A stretch of 12,938 bases of DNA from Lysobacterales bacterium (GCA_015655035.1 JAATFS010000197.1:1-12938), one strand, 5' to 3'; shown: positions 1 to 6,598, numbered from the stretch's first letter. Numbers and translations: made by a program. Notes: a model not told the origin generated them from the sequence alone.

Positions 1-32
1 TGTGGGGAATCCGGTGGGAGAGAGAGCCAGAA

Positions 33-74
33 CTTCTTCCACTCGATCTTGTATACAAGATCGAGTGGAAGAAG
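33..74. repeat. Perfect 42-bp palindrome without a loop
   Basis: Two 21-base arms (33-53 and 54-74) are exact reverse complements and meet at a central GTATAC with no spacer. The arms begin CTTCTTCCACTC and end GAGTGGAAGAAG. No T-run follows on either strand, so it is not a standard intrinsic terminator, although it lies about 180 bases beyond the oleD stop, where one could sit. It could be a protein-binding site, a bidirectional Rho-independent-like structure, or the scar of an inverted duplication. The symmetry is certain; the function is unknown. Confidence 0.85.
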
Positions 75-252
75 GTATATCCAATGGAATCGCGGGCGTC
101 AAGTCCGCCTGCCGCATGCGAGTTCTCCCGTGTCGATCACCCCCGGGAACGCGGCCCGTCTGCCGAGCCAAGCGCTGTTCCCCAGCGGGCCGCCGTCTAT
201 CCATGCCGCCCTCTGCCAAGCCCCGGACCGGCCGGCGCAGGAAGCTAGCCGA
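75..252. other. Gene-free stretch downstream of oleD
   Basis: This is GC-rich sequence between the palindrome and the oleD stop codon. A weak open frame on the plus strand (2-316) has an arginine-rich, low-complexity translation, no ribosome-binding site and no family resemblance, and I do not consider it a gene. No promoter, RNA gene or terminator could be recognised here. Confidence 0.5.
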
Positions 253-1245
253 TCACTGCCGCGCGGATTGGCTGAGCCGTAGCAACCCCTGCTCGATACT
301 CACCCGTGGCACGTAGCCGAAATCGCGCCGCGCCGGTTCCATGCTGTACCAATGCGCCGTGCAGAGTTGTTCGGCCAGGAAACGCGTCATCGGCGGCTCT
401 CCCGGCAGGCGTAGCCATGGCCACAGTTTTTCGCAGACCGCACCCAGCCGGTAGGCGGTCTTGAACGAGACCTGCCCCGTCACCGGCGGGGCATCGACGG
501 CCGCCAGCAGCCGATTGAGCAGGTCGCGCATCGGCAATGGCTCGCCGTTGGAAATGAAATAGGCCTTGCCTGCGCAGGCCGCGCCCGGGGCGAGATGGTC
601 GAAGGCATCGAAATGCGCCTGCGCGGCATTGTCGATATAGGTGGTATCGACAAGGTTGCTGCCGTCGCCGACCAGCCGCAAACGGCCGGCACGCGCGCGC
701 TCGGCCAGGCGCGGCACCAGTTGGGTATCGCCCGGTCCCCAGATCAGCCGGGGGCGCAGCGCCACCGTCGCCAGCTCGGCACTATTGGCCGCAAGCACGA
801 CACGCTCGGCGATCGCCTTGGTCGCCGCGTACGGCGCCTGGAAATCCTCGCCATACGGCACCTGGTCGGCGCCAAGCCCTTCCACCGGATGGGTGGCGCG
901 GTGGGTCACGCTCGGCGTGGAGGTATAGACCAGCCGGCTCACACCGGCGGCGCGGCACGCCGCCAGCACGTGCTCGGTACCGAGCACATTGGTCTGCTGG
1001 TAGCTGTGATAACTGCCCCATGCACCGGCCTTGGCGGCGTTGTGGAATACCGCATCGACACCGGCGACGGCGTGCCCGACGGCCTCCGGATCGGCCAGGT
1101 CACCATGAATCTGGCCCACCCCAAGCGCCCGCAATACCGGGTATTCGCCCCGAGTGAAGCTGAGTACGTTGTGGCCACGCTCGACCAGCCCACGGCACAG
1201 CGCCTGGCCGAGAAACCCACCGCCGCCGGTCACCAGTATCTTCAT
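253..1245 (-). CDS. oleD: OleD, NAD(P)H-dependent 2-alkyl-3-ketoalkanoate reductase
   Basis: Extended short-chain dehydrogenase/reductase of 330 residues. In the olefin pathway OleD reduces the beta-keto acid made by OleA to a 2-alkyl-3-hydroxyalkanoic acid in the cytoplasm. The N-terminus carries a Rossmann nucleotide-binding loop (T6-G-G-G-G-F-L-G13). The catalytic pair is Y139-A-A-T-K143, preceded by a T108-S-T-P-S112 strand typical of the serine/threonine site. The start was placed at the ATG directly before K-I-L-V-T-G. The frame stays open upstream to 1407, but that extra stretch is arginine- and cysteine-rich and would push the Rossmann fold away from the N-terminus. A GAAAAAGGCAG stretch just upstream can serve as a weak ribosome-binding site. 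It follows oleC in the same direction after 193 bases. Assignment rests on family motifs plus the ole context. Confidence 0.93.
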   Translation of the reverse strand: MKILVTGGGGFLGQALCRGLVERGHNVLSFTRGEYPVLRALGVGQIHGDLADPEAVGHAVAGVDAVFHNAAKAGAWGSYHSYQQTNVLGTEHVLAACRAAGVSRLVYTSTPSVTHRATHPVEGLGADQVPYGEDFQAPYAATKAIAERVVLAANSAELATVALRPRLIWGPGDTQLVPRLAERARAGRLRLVGDGSNLVDTTYIDNAAQAHFDAFDHLAPGAACAGKAYFISNGEPLPMRDLLNRLLAAVDAPPVTGQVSFKTAYRLGAVCEKLWPWLRLPGEPPMTRFLAEQLCTAHWYSMEPARRDFGYVPRVSIEQGLLRLSQSARQ

Positions 1246-1438
1246 CGTGCTGCCTTTTTCGGTAGTGCGAAACCGCCTGGGCCGCGTCGAGACACGCCGC
1301 GCGACGCAACACCGCCTGCGCAGCGCCGACGACCACTGCTTCTGATGAAAAAGTGCATAACACGCTCTGAGTCCGACGGGCCGCACACGATAGCCGCAGT
1401 CGGCCACGCTGGCGATGCAGGCGATAGGGCGGGCGACC
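1246..1438 (-). promoter_or_regulatory. oleC-oleD intergenic spacer
   Basis: This 193-base spacer is long for an operon junction. Most of it is GC-rich, but an AT-richer island lies around 1343-1362 (minus-strand reading contains TTATGCACTTTTTCATC). That island could hold a secondary promoter for oleD; no convincing -35/-10 pair was found. No terminator-like hairpin with a T-run is visible after oleC, so read-through from oleC is plausible. Confidence 0.3.
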
Positions 1439-3085
1439 TCAGCGCAGGCGCGCGGCCGCCCACGCCGCCAGTTTCTCGCGCCCGATCTTGGCGTTGTGGC
1501 GGATATCGACCGGAAACCGTGGGTGCGGCAGGAAGTCCTCGATCGCCACGGTATGCGCGTGCGCAGCCGCCGTGGCGCGCAACTGTCGTTCCAACACGTC
1601 GCGGGCGGGCGCGTCGGGCAATGCCTCGTAGCACAGCACCGGCCGCTGCCGGCCCGGCTCGCCGATACCGACCAGCGCGGTCCGGCGCAGCCCGGGCAAC
1701 GCGTTGAACACCGGCTCTACCTGCTCGGTGAACAGCGGCCCGTGCGTCGTCTCCACGCGCTGGGTCTTGCGCCCGCAGAACCACAGCCGCCCCTGTACGT
1801 CGAAATAGCCCACATCGCCCATGCGATGGACGATGCGTTCGCTGCCATCGGCCCGGCGCTCGCGGATCTTGGCCAGGCGGGTCGCCGCGTCACGATTGAA
1901 GTAGCTGTCGGTGACGGTCGGGCCAGCCACGCTGATCTCGCCGACCTCGCCCGCCGCCAGCTCGCGCACGCCCGACCAGTCGTCGATCGCGGAGTCATCG
2001 ATGGCGATGATGCGTACCAGGTTCGGTGCCACCACCGCGCCGACACAGGTACCGGCGCCGGCCTCGGTGGCCGCGCGCGTGTCCTGCAACTCGCGGCCCT
2101 CGATCACCGCTACCGGCAGGCACTCGGTGGCGCCATAGGGGGTCCACAACTGGGCGTCGTCGGGCAGCAGCGCGCGCAATCGGGCCACCACCTCCGGCGG
2201 CACCGGCGCGCCAGCCGAGGTGGCGCGCCGGATGTTCGGCAATGGCTTGCCGTAGTCGGCCAGGACCCGCATTAACGCAGGCGAGCCGAACAGCTGGGTC
2301 ACGCCGAAGCGCTGGATCGCATCGTGCAGCTTGCGCGGATCGGCGCTGCCCGGCCGGGTCGGGTCCATGTCCGGGATCACCGAGGTCAGCCCGAGCGCCG
2401 GATCGAACAGCGCGAACGGCGGGAAGGTCGGCAGGTCGATACCCCCAGGCCGCAGGTCGAAGGCGTTGCGCAGCAATTCGATCTGGCCGGCAAAGTGGCG
2501 TTGCCGATAGACCACGCCCTTGGGCACACCGGTGGAGCCGCTGGTGAACAGGATCGCGGCGACATCGTCCGGACCGGTATTGGCCAATTGGCTACCGGCC
2601 TGGGCACCGGCACGCTCGATCTGCGCGAGGGTGGTTCCTCCCCAGGCCCAGCGCCGACCGACGGTGACGATCCGCCGCGCCGACCCCGCCCATCCCAGCA
2701 ACCGCCGCGCCAACTGCGCCAGCGGGATGCCGATGAACGCCTGTGGCTGGGCTTCATCCAGGCATTGCCGCAGCGCGCGCTTGTCGATTCCCGGGTCCAC
2801 CAGCACCGGCACCACACCGGCCTTGAACAGCGCGAACATCAGCAGGAAGAACTCCGGCGACGGCCGCACCATCACCACCGCGCGACTGCCTCGCGCGATC
2901 CCATAACCAGCCAGGCCTGCGGCAATCGCGTCGCTGCGCCGATCCAGCTGGGCATAGCTCAGGGTCACGTCGTAGTCCGCCAGACCATGGCGGCCACGGC
3001 CCCCGGGGCAGCGGATGGCGATCTGGTCGGGGTGCTCGCGCGCCAGCTGCGGCAACGTCGCGGCGATATTGCAGGAAGAAGTCAT
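1439..3085 (-). CDS. oleC: OleC, ATP-dependent beta-lactone synthetase (acyl-AMP ligase superfamily)
   Basis: A 548-residue member of the ANL adenylate-forming superfamily. OleC enzymes use ATP to activate the beta-hydroxy acid from OleD and close it to a beta-lactone, the substrate of OleB. Visible core motifs are the phosphate loop T181-S-G-S-T-G-V-P-K-G190, the Y317-G-A-T-E321 motif, the ribose-binding G423-D424, the hinge region G438-R-K440, and a C-terminal lysine in H530-N-A-K-I-G-R-E-K538, where K533 occupies the place of the usual GKI lysine. The start was set at the ATG at 3085 because the domain begins within about 20 residues of it. The longer frame up to 3589 lies antisense to the ykgJ-type gene and has no family character. 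Upstream is a divergent intergenic region, so oleC probably begins its own transcript and carries oleD with it. Confidence 0.95.
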   Translation of the reverse strand: MTSSCNIAATLPQLAREHPDQIAIRCPGGRGRHGLADYDVTLSYAQLDRRSDAIAAGLAGYGIARGSRAVVMVRPSPEFFLLMFALFKAGVVPVLVDPGIDKRALRQCLDEAQPQAFIGIPLAQLARRLLGWAGSARRIVTVGRRWAWGGTTLAQIERAGAQAGSQLANTGPDDVAAILFTSGSTGVPKGVVYRQRHFAGQIELLRNAFDLRPGGIDLPTFPPFALFDPALGLTSVIPDMDPTRPGSADPRKLHDAIQRFGVTQLFGSPALMRVLADYGKPLPNIRRATSAGAPVPPEVVARLRALLPDDAQLWTPYGATECLPVAVIEGRELQDTRAATEAGAGTCVGAVVAPNLVRIIAIDDSAIDDWSGVRELAAGEVGEISVAGPTVTDSYFNRDAATRLAKIRERRADGSERIVHRMGDVGYFDVQGRLWFCGRKTQRVETTHGPLFTEQVEPVFNALPGLRRTALVGIGEPGRQRPVLCYEALPDAPARDVLERQLRATAAAHAHTVAIEDFLPHPRFPVDIRHNAKIGREKLAAWAAARLR

Positions 3086-3226
3086 CTCGGCATTATCGCC
3101 GGGACGGATGGTCGCGTCCTGCGGCGATTGGCTGCCGGCCGCTGAACACGCACCACTTGCGGCGCGCCGCAGTTCGGGCAGAATGCCCCCCCCACACCGT
3201 TGTCCGCCGCGCAAGGCCCGGCTCCC
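3086..3226. promoter_or_regulatory. Divergent intergenic region between oleC and ykgJ-type gene
   Basis: These 141 bases separate the divergent starts of oleC (minus) and the cysteine-cluster gene (plus), so promoters for both should lie here. The sequence is GC-rich and no clear sigma70 boxes are visible. It also contains a short minus-strand open frame (3228-3082, 48 codons) with a C-P-N-C-G-A-P-Q motif, ending in an ATGA overlap with the oleC start codon. I list that under findings rather than as a gene. Confidence 0.4.
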
Positions 3227-3601
3227 ATGGCACACCCCTGCCTTACCTGCGGCGCCTGTTGCGCCTACTTCCGCGTCAGCTTCCACTGGAGCGAAGCCGA
3301 TCCCGATCTGGGCGGCAGGGTACCGATCGAACTCACCGAGCCGCTGCGCACCCACGAGCGGGTGATGCGCGGCACTTCGCAATCGCAGCCGCGCTGCATT
3401 GCACTGGATTCGCAGATCGGGGTGTACTCGCGCTGCACCATCCATCCGCAGCGTCCGAGCGTGTGCCGCGATGTACCGGCCTCCTGGGAATTCGGCGCGG
3501 CCAGTGCGCAATGCGACAAATCGCGGCTGGCCCACGGCCTGCCGCTGCTCACCCTGGCGGATTGGAATGGCGTGGTAGAACGCAATCATCCCGACGCCTG
3601 A
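3227..3601 (+). CDS. YkgJ-family cysteine-cluster protein (putative metal-binding)
   Basis: A 124-residue protein of the YkgJ/UPF0153 type, whose members carry conserved cysteines thought to bind zinc or an iron-sulfur centre; the exact role is not established. The N-terminal signature is C5-L-T-C8-G-A-C11-C12, and further cysteines lie at 57, 70, 80 and 96, with a conserved C70-T-I-H-P-Q-R-P-S-V-C80 stretch typical of the family. The start was chosen at the ATG 9 codons inside a longer frame, because family members begin just before the first C-x-x-C; AAGG lies about 10 bases upstream. It is the only plus-strand gene inside the ole region, divergent from oleC and convergent with the cysteine hydrolase. 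No signal peptide or membrane segment is seen, so it should be cytoplasmic. Nothing in the sequence ties it to olefin synthesis. Confidence 0.85.
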   Translation: MAHPCLTCGACCAYFRVSFHWSEADPDLGGRVPIELTEPLRTHERVMRGTSQSQPRCIALDSQIGVYSRCTIHPQRPSVCRDVPASWEFGAASAQCDKSRLAHGLPLLTLADWNGVVERNHPDA

Positions 3602-3609
3602 GCGCCTGC

Positions 3610-3691
3610 GCCCTCATCCGCCCTGCGGGCACCTTCTCCCGCCGGCGGAAGAAGGAAACAGCGGCGGTGGCGCGCAGCGCCGGATGAGGGC
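3610..3691. repeat. Xanthomonas-type extragenic palindromic element
   Basis: Eleven-base outer arms GCCCTCATCCG (3610-3620) and CGGATGAGGGC (3681-3691) are exact reverse complements. Inside them lies a second, near-perfect 24-base palindrome (3632-3655, CCTTCTCCC to GAAGAAGG with one mismatch). The sequence style (CCCTCATCCGCCCTGCGGGC followed by ACCTTCTCCC) is that of short repeats I know to be common between genes in Xanthomonas and Stenotrophomonas. It sits exactly between two convergent genes and may act as a shared transcription end or as a REP-like mobile palindrome. The symmetry is seen directly; the family link is from memory. Confidence 0.75.
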
Positions 3692-3699
3692 CGAACGCG

Positions 3700-4236
3700 C
3701 TAGCCGAAAACGATCTCGGTCGCTGGCAATGCCTGGATGCGGACGCCGAAGCTGCTGATCGCCGGCAACGTCGCGTTCTCGTGCGCGCGGATGCGCGCCG
3801 CGCTGGCATGGGGTTTGTCGTGGGTGGTGTGTGCATCAGCCACCAACGTCACCGGATAGCCATGGGCAGCTGCACGGCGCACCGTGGTATCGACACAGAA
3901 TTCGCTCGCGTAGCCGCAGACCACCAGGCGGTCGATGGCGTGGGCATGCAGCATCGCCTGCAACCCGGTGTGCAAAAACGCATCGGGCGTGGTCTTGTCC
4001 AGCCGCAGGTCGGTCGCCTCAACCGCCAATGCCGGCACCAGATTCCAGCCAGCGCTGCCGGCACGCATCGGTTCGGTCGCGGTCTGGTGCTGGATAAACA
4101 CCACCGGCACGCCAGTGCGCCGAGCGCGCGCCGTCAATGCATTGATCCTGGCAATCACCGCGTCGGCGTCGCCGGGAGGCGGCATGGGCTTGAACAGCGC
4201 GCATTGCATGTCGATGACGAGAACCGCGGATTTCAT
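3700..4236 (-). CDS. Cysteine hydrolase of the isochorismatase family
   Basis: A 178-residue isochorismatase-like hydrolase. The family's catalytic triad is visible: D9 in V-L-V-I-D-M, K81 in L-D-K-T-T-P-D-A-F, and the nucleophile C114 in Y-A-S-E-F-C-V-D-T-T-V-R. Family members hydrolyse small amides or vinyl ethers (nicotinamide, isochorismate, ureido acids), and the substrate cannot be read from the sequence. It starts 27 bases after the oleB stop on the same strand, which suggests co-transcription with oleB. No known olefin-pathway step needs such an enzyme, so it may be a passenger. A transcript continuing past it would cross the palindromic element and run antisense to the ykgJ-type gene. 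Confidence 0.88.
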   Translation of the reverse strand: MKSAVLVIDMQCALFKPMPPPGDADAVIARINALTARARRTGVPVVFIQHQTATEPMRAGSAGWNLVPALAVEATDLRLDKTTPDAFLHTGLQAMLHAHAIDRLVVCGYASEFCVDTTVRRAAAHGYPVTLVADAHTTHDKPHASAARIRAHENATLPAISSFGVRIQALPATEIVFG

Positions 4237-4263
4237 GCGCAGGCGTCCGGTGGAGGAGGGCGT

Positions 4264-5151
4264 TTACAGCCGATGCGTATCCAGGAACTGCCGGATCGCC
4301 GGCACCAGTATCGCCGCCTTGTCTTCCAGCACGTAATGGCCGGCGTCATCGAAGGCGTGCACCTCGGCGTTCGGCAACGCGTTGCGGAAACCCTCGAGGA
4401 AGTGCCGGTCGAACACGAAATCCTTCAGCCCCCAGCCCACGAAGGCCGGGCGTTCGGCGAACGACGGCAGCGCCTTGCCGGCCGCTTCCAGCAGCGGCCA
4501 CGCGCGGTCGGCCGGCGACAGCGGAATGTCCTGCATGAAACGCACCGTCGAGATGCGGTTGGCCCAGCTGTCGTACGGCGCCACATAGGCGCGTCGGACG
4601 GCCGGTGGCATGCGCGTCTGCACGCCCTGCCAGGAGGCGCCGGAGGAAAACGCATTGAAGCCCCGTATCACCCATTCGCCCAGCGTCCAGTCGCGACCCA
4701 GCGCGATCTGCCAGGGCATCTTCTTCGCGGCCGGCAACGGGAACGCGGCGGTGTTGGTGATCACCAAGCGCCGGACCTGCACCGCGTGCGACAGCGCCCA
4801 GCCGAAGCCGATCATGCCGCCCCAGTCGTGTACCGCCAGCGTCATCGGCCCGGTCACGCCCAGGTGTTCCAGCAGCGTGGCCACGTCATCCACGCGCGAT
4901 TGCAGCGTGTATGCGTAGCGATCGTCGGCCGGCTTGTCCGACAAGCCCATGCCGACATGGTCCGGCACGATGCAGCGGTAGCGGTCCGACAGCCCCGTTA
5001 CCAGGTTGCGCCAGTAGTAGCTCCACGACGGATTGCCATGCAGCATCACCACGATCTCGCCATCGCGCGGGCCTTCGTCAAGGTAGGACATGGCCACGCC
5101 TGGGCGAACCTCGAAGCGCTGTGGGGTAAAGGGATAACCGGGGTAGTTCAT
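4264..5151 (-). CDS. oleB: OleB, beta-lactone decarboxylase (haloalkane dehalogenase-like alpha/beta hydrolase)
   Basis: A 295-residue alpha/beta-hydrolase. OleB removes CO2 from the disubstituted beta-lactone made by OleC and releases the cis internal alkene, the last step of the pathway. The oxyanion region is H38-G-N-P-S-W, the nucleophile is D109 in V-H-D-W-G-G as in haloalkane dehalogenases rather than a serine, and the histidine is H272 in D-A-G-H-Y-V-L-E-D. D244 in G-L-K-D-F is a candidate third acid residue. The start at M-N-Y-P-G-Y-P-F was chosen because homologous hydrolases begin there. The frame runs on to 5316, but that part coincides with what looks like a decayed fic gene. AGG lies about 11 bases ahead of the chosen start. 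A 27-base gap joins it to the downstream hydrolase. Confidence 0.93.
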   Translation of the reverse strand: MNYPGYPFTPQRFEVRPGVAMSYLDEGPRDGEIVVMLHGNPSWSYYWRNLVTGLSDRYRCIVPDHVGMGLSDKPADDRYAYTLQSRVDDVATLLEHLGVTGPMTLAVHDWGGMIGFGWALSHAVQVRRLVITNTAAFPLPAAKKMPWQIALGRDWTLGEWVIRGFNAFSSGASWQGVQTRMPPAVRRAYVAPYDSWANRISTVRFMQDIPLSPADRAWPLLEAAGKALPSFAERPAFVGWGLKDFVFDRHFLEGFRNALPNAEVHAFDDAGHYVLEDKAAILVPAIRQFLDTHRL

Positions 5152-5303
5152 TGAAACCGCAACCTGTCGATAGGGGCGTAGCTTGGCATCAGTGCGCCGC
5201 TCCCTGCGGCAAGGCGCACCTCGATCTTTCAGCAGGTCTCGGGTTCCAGCTCCACCGCCGGCGGCAACACTTGCAGATCGTTGTAGGGCCGCTGGGACTC
5301 CAT
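5152..5303 (-). pseudogene. Probable 5' relic of a fic-family gene
   Basis: An ATG at 5303 opens a frame reading M-E-S-Q-R-P-Y-N-D-L-Q-V-L-P-P-A-V-E-L-E and then hits a stop at 5229. This matches the conserved start of Fic-family AMP-transferases as I remember it (P-Y-N-D-L-P-x-L-P-P-x-x-x-L-E-T). In such proteins the next stretch reads like V-L-K-A-C-I-x-A-R-A-A-L-A-E-L-K. Pieces of comparable text appear in the other two frames: L-L-K-D-R before A-K-L-R-P-Y-R-Q in the frame that fuses into oleB, and R-C-A-L-P-Q-G-A-A-H at 5221-5192. That is the pattern expected of a frameshifted relic. The catalytic H-P-F-x-D-G-N-G-R motif of Fic enzymes is absent from the window, so at most about 50 codons survive. 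No alignment was run. Confidence 0.55.
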
Positions 5304-5312
5304 GCAGATCGC

Positions 5313-5335
5313 TCATGTCGATGGAATCGACATGA
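5313..5335. promoter_or_regulatory. Operator-like inverted repeat upstream of fic relic and oleB
   Basis: TCATGTCGAT (5313-5322) and ATCGACATGA (5326-5335) are perfect 10-base inverted arms around GGA. A third CATGTCGA half-site lies at 5345-5352, right beside the AT-rich stretch. No T-run follows on either strand, so it is not an intrinsic terminator. Its place 10 bases ahead of the relic's ATG suggests the operator or promoter of the former fic gene, which may now control oleB. The regulator is unknown. Confidence 0.5.
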
Positions 5336-5479
5336 TGCCAACCACATGTCGAAAAATAAAAAAATCAATACATGAACCGACCGCAAAGGTGCGCCAGGTC
5401 GCGACTATCGCTTTTCAAGCGATCCCGGCAACGCCGACGCACCGGGTGGTGCCCGCATCAGATCAGCGGGCACGCCCCC

Positions 5480-6496
5480 TCACCACACCACTTCGGCCAT
5501 CGAGCAGTTCAGGCCCGAGCCGATGCCGAGCAGGGCGATGCGGTCGCCCTTCTTCAGCCGGCCCAGCTCCTTGAGCTTGCTCAGCACGATCGGTACCGAA
5601 GCCGGTCCGATGTTGCCGTGTTCGCCAAAGATCGTCATGACCTTGTTCGGGTCGATGCCGAAGGACTTCACGAACGCGGCCGTGTGCGGCCGGCTGACCT
5701 GGTGGATCACGAACTGGTCCAGTTCTTCCACCGCCCAGCCCAGCACCTGCTTGGCGGCGATGAAGGTCTTCTGCGCCAGCTTGATGCCTTCGATCAGCAG
5801 CATCCGGGTGTCGGTGACCATGCGGTCCAGGTTGCCCCGGCACAGCTTGTTCCACTCGGTCGCCGAGCGGGTGACGCCGCCCCGGTAGCGCGGGGCGTCG
5901 GGCACCAGCTCCGTGCGCGCCATCACCATCGCCGCTGCACCGCAGCCCAGGGTCAGCGCGGCCAGCTCCTCGCGGAACTCCTGCTCGGTGACGTCCGGGG
6001 AGGTCATGCGCTCCAGCGTCTTCTCGTAGACCAGATTGGCGGTTTCGCCATCCACGACCAGGGCGTAGTCGATCTCGCCGCGTTCGAGCATGCGCGCGGC
6101 GATATCCATGCCGTTGATGAAGGCCAGGCAGGCATTGGCGACGTCGAAGGTCATGCAGTGGTCGCTGACGCCGAGATTGCCGGACACGATCGAAGCCGTG
6201 GACGGCTCCAGGTAGTCGCGGCTGACCGAGGTGTTGACCAGCAGGCCGATGCGATCGGCGCCGATGCCGGCATCGAGCAAGGCCTTGCGCGCCGCCTGGG
6301 TGGCCGCGTCGGAGGCCTGTACATCGTCGTCCCACAGCCGCCGGGCATGGATACCGGCGACATCGCCTAGGACATCGGTGCGGATGCCGAGCCGATCGTA
6401 GGTCGGCTGCAGGCGCTCATTGATTTCTTTGGAAGTCAACGTATGCGGCGCATCAATATGCGCCAGTCCCGCGATGGAGACATTCTGGAAGAGCAT
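5480..6496 (-). CDS. oleA: OleA, acyl-CoA head-to-head condensing enzyme (thiolase superfamily)
   Basis: A 338-residue KAS III-like thiolase-fold enzyme. OleA performs a non-decarboxylative Claisen condensation of two fatty acyl-CoA molecules and hydrolyses the product to a 2-alkyl-3-ketoalkanoic acid, the committing step of long-chain olefin synthesis. The active-site cysteine is C123 (V-A-N-A-C-L-A-F), with H265 (V-I-H-Q-V), N295 (H-G-N-I-G) and E97 (D-Y-L-E-P-S-T). The last is the distinctive glutamate reaching the active site in OleA. These match the X. campestris enzyme's C143, H285, N315 and E117 with an offset of 20, which I attribute to tag numbering. The start M-L-F-Q-N-V-S was chosen over the ATG 12 codons upstream because it gives the family length and known N-terminus. 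No strong ribosome-binding site is seen. Confidence 0.97.
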   Translation of the reverse strand: MLFQNVSIAGLAHIDAPHTLTSKEINERLQPTYDRLGIRTDVLGDVAGIHARRLWDDDVQASDAATQAARKALLDAGIGADRIGLLVNTSVSRDYLEPSTASIVSGNLGVSDHCMTFDVANACLAFINGMDIAARMLERGEIDYALVVDGETANLVYEKTLERMTSPDVTEQEFREELAALTLGCGAAAMVMARTELVPDAPRYRGGVTRSATEWNKLCRGNLDRMVTDTRMLLIEGIKLAQKTFIAAKQVLGWAVEELDQFVIHQVSRPHTAAFVKSFGIDPNKVMTIFGEHGNIGPASVPIVLSKLKELGRLKKGDRIALLGIGSGLNCSMAEVVW

Positions 6497-6598
6497 CGAA
6501 ATAGCGCCGTGGCTCAGGCGAGGGGGCGCCATTCTAGCTGTTGGCCGGTTTTACCGCATCTTTACAAATCCCGGGCGCGGCTCCACCGCCCCGGCGAT
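6497..6598 (-). promoter_or_regulatory. Possible oleA promoter region
   Basis: This 102-base gap lies between the lipoprotein gene and oleA, both on the minus strand. On the minus strand a TAGAAT (6536-6531) resembles a -10 box and would give a leader of about 28 bases. No good -35 box lies 16-18 bases upstream, so the call is weak. The upstream part (about 6541-6570) is richer in A and T than its surroundings. Confidence 0.3.

Larger units (their letters stand above)
5152..5479 (-). other. oleA-oleB spacer holding relic, AT-rich stretch and inverted repeat
   Basis: A 328-base gap without an intact gene. Reading from oleA toward oleB it holds about 90 bases with no recognised element, an AT-rich stretch (about 5352-5370 with runs of A on the plus strand), a third half-site and an inverted repeat (5313-5352), then fragments resembling the start of a fic gene (5303-5152) that run straight into the oleB start. 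No terminator with a T-run is evident after oleA. Confidence 0.6.

Noticed and set aside
33..74. Palindrome as an intrinsic terminator for oleD
   Set aside because: There is no T-run on either side and it lies about 180 bases beyond the stop codon.
2..316. Plus-strand open frame of 104 codons at the left edge
   Set aside because: It contains the palindrome, has no ribosome-binding site and a low-complexity arginine/proline-rich translation, and overlaps the oleD 3' end.
595..1707. Long plus-strand open frame (370 codons) opposite oleD and the oleC end
   Set aside because: Its translation is arginine/glycine/proline-rich without family character and runs antisense to a well-supported gene; long antisense frames are normal in GC-rich DNA.
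3781..5154. Long plus-strand open frame (457 codons) opposite the cysteine hydrolase and oleB
   Set aside because: It is histidine/arginine/glutamine-rich antisense translation of two intact genes with clear catalytic motifs, and has no recognisable domain.
5152..5316. N-terminal extension of OleB to 350 residues
   Set aside because: The added 55 residues do not fit the hydrolase fold and coincide with the fic-like relic; the ATG at 5151 gives the expected length.
5372..6370. Plus-strand open frame (332 codons) opposite oleA
   Set aside because: It is an antisense shadow of oleA; composition is atypical and no motif is visible.
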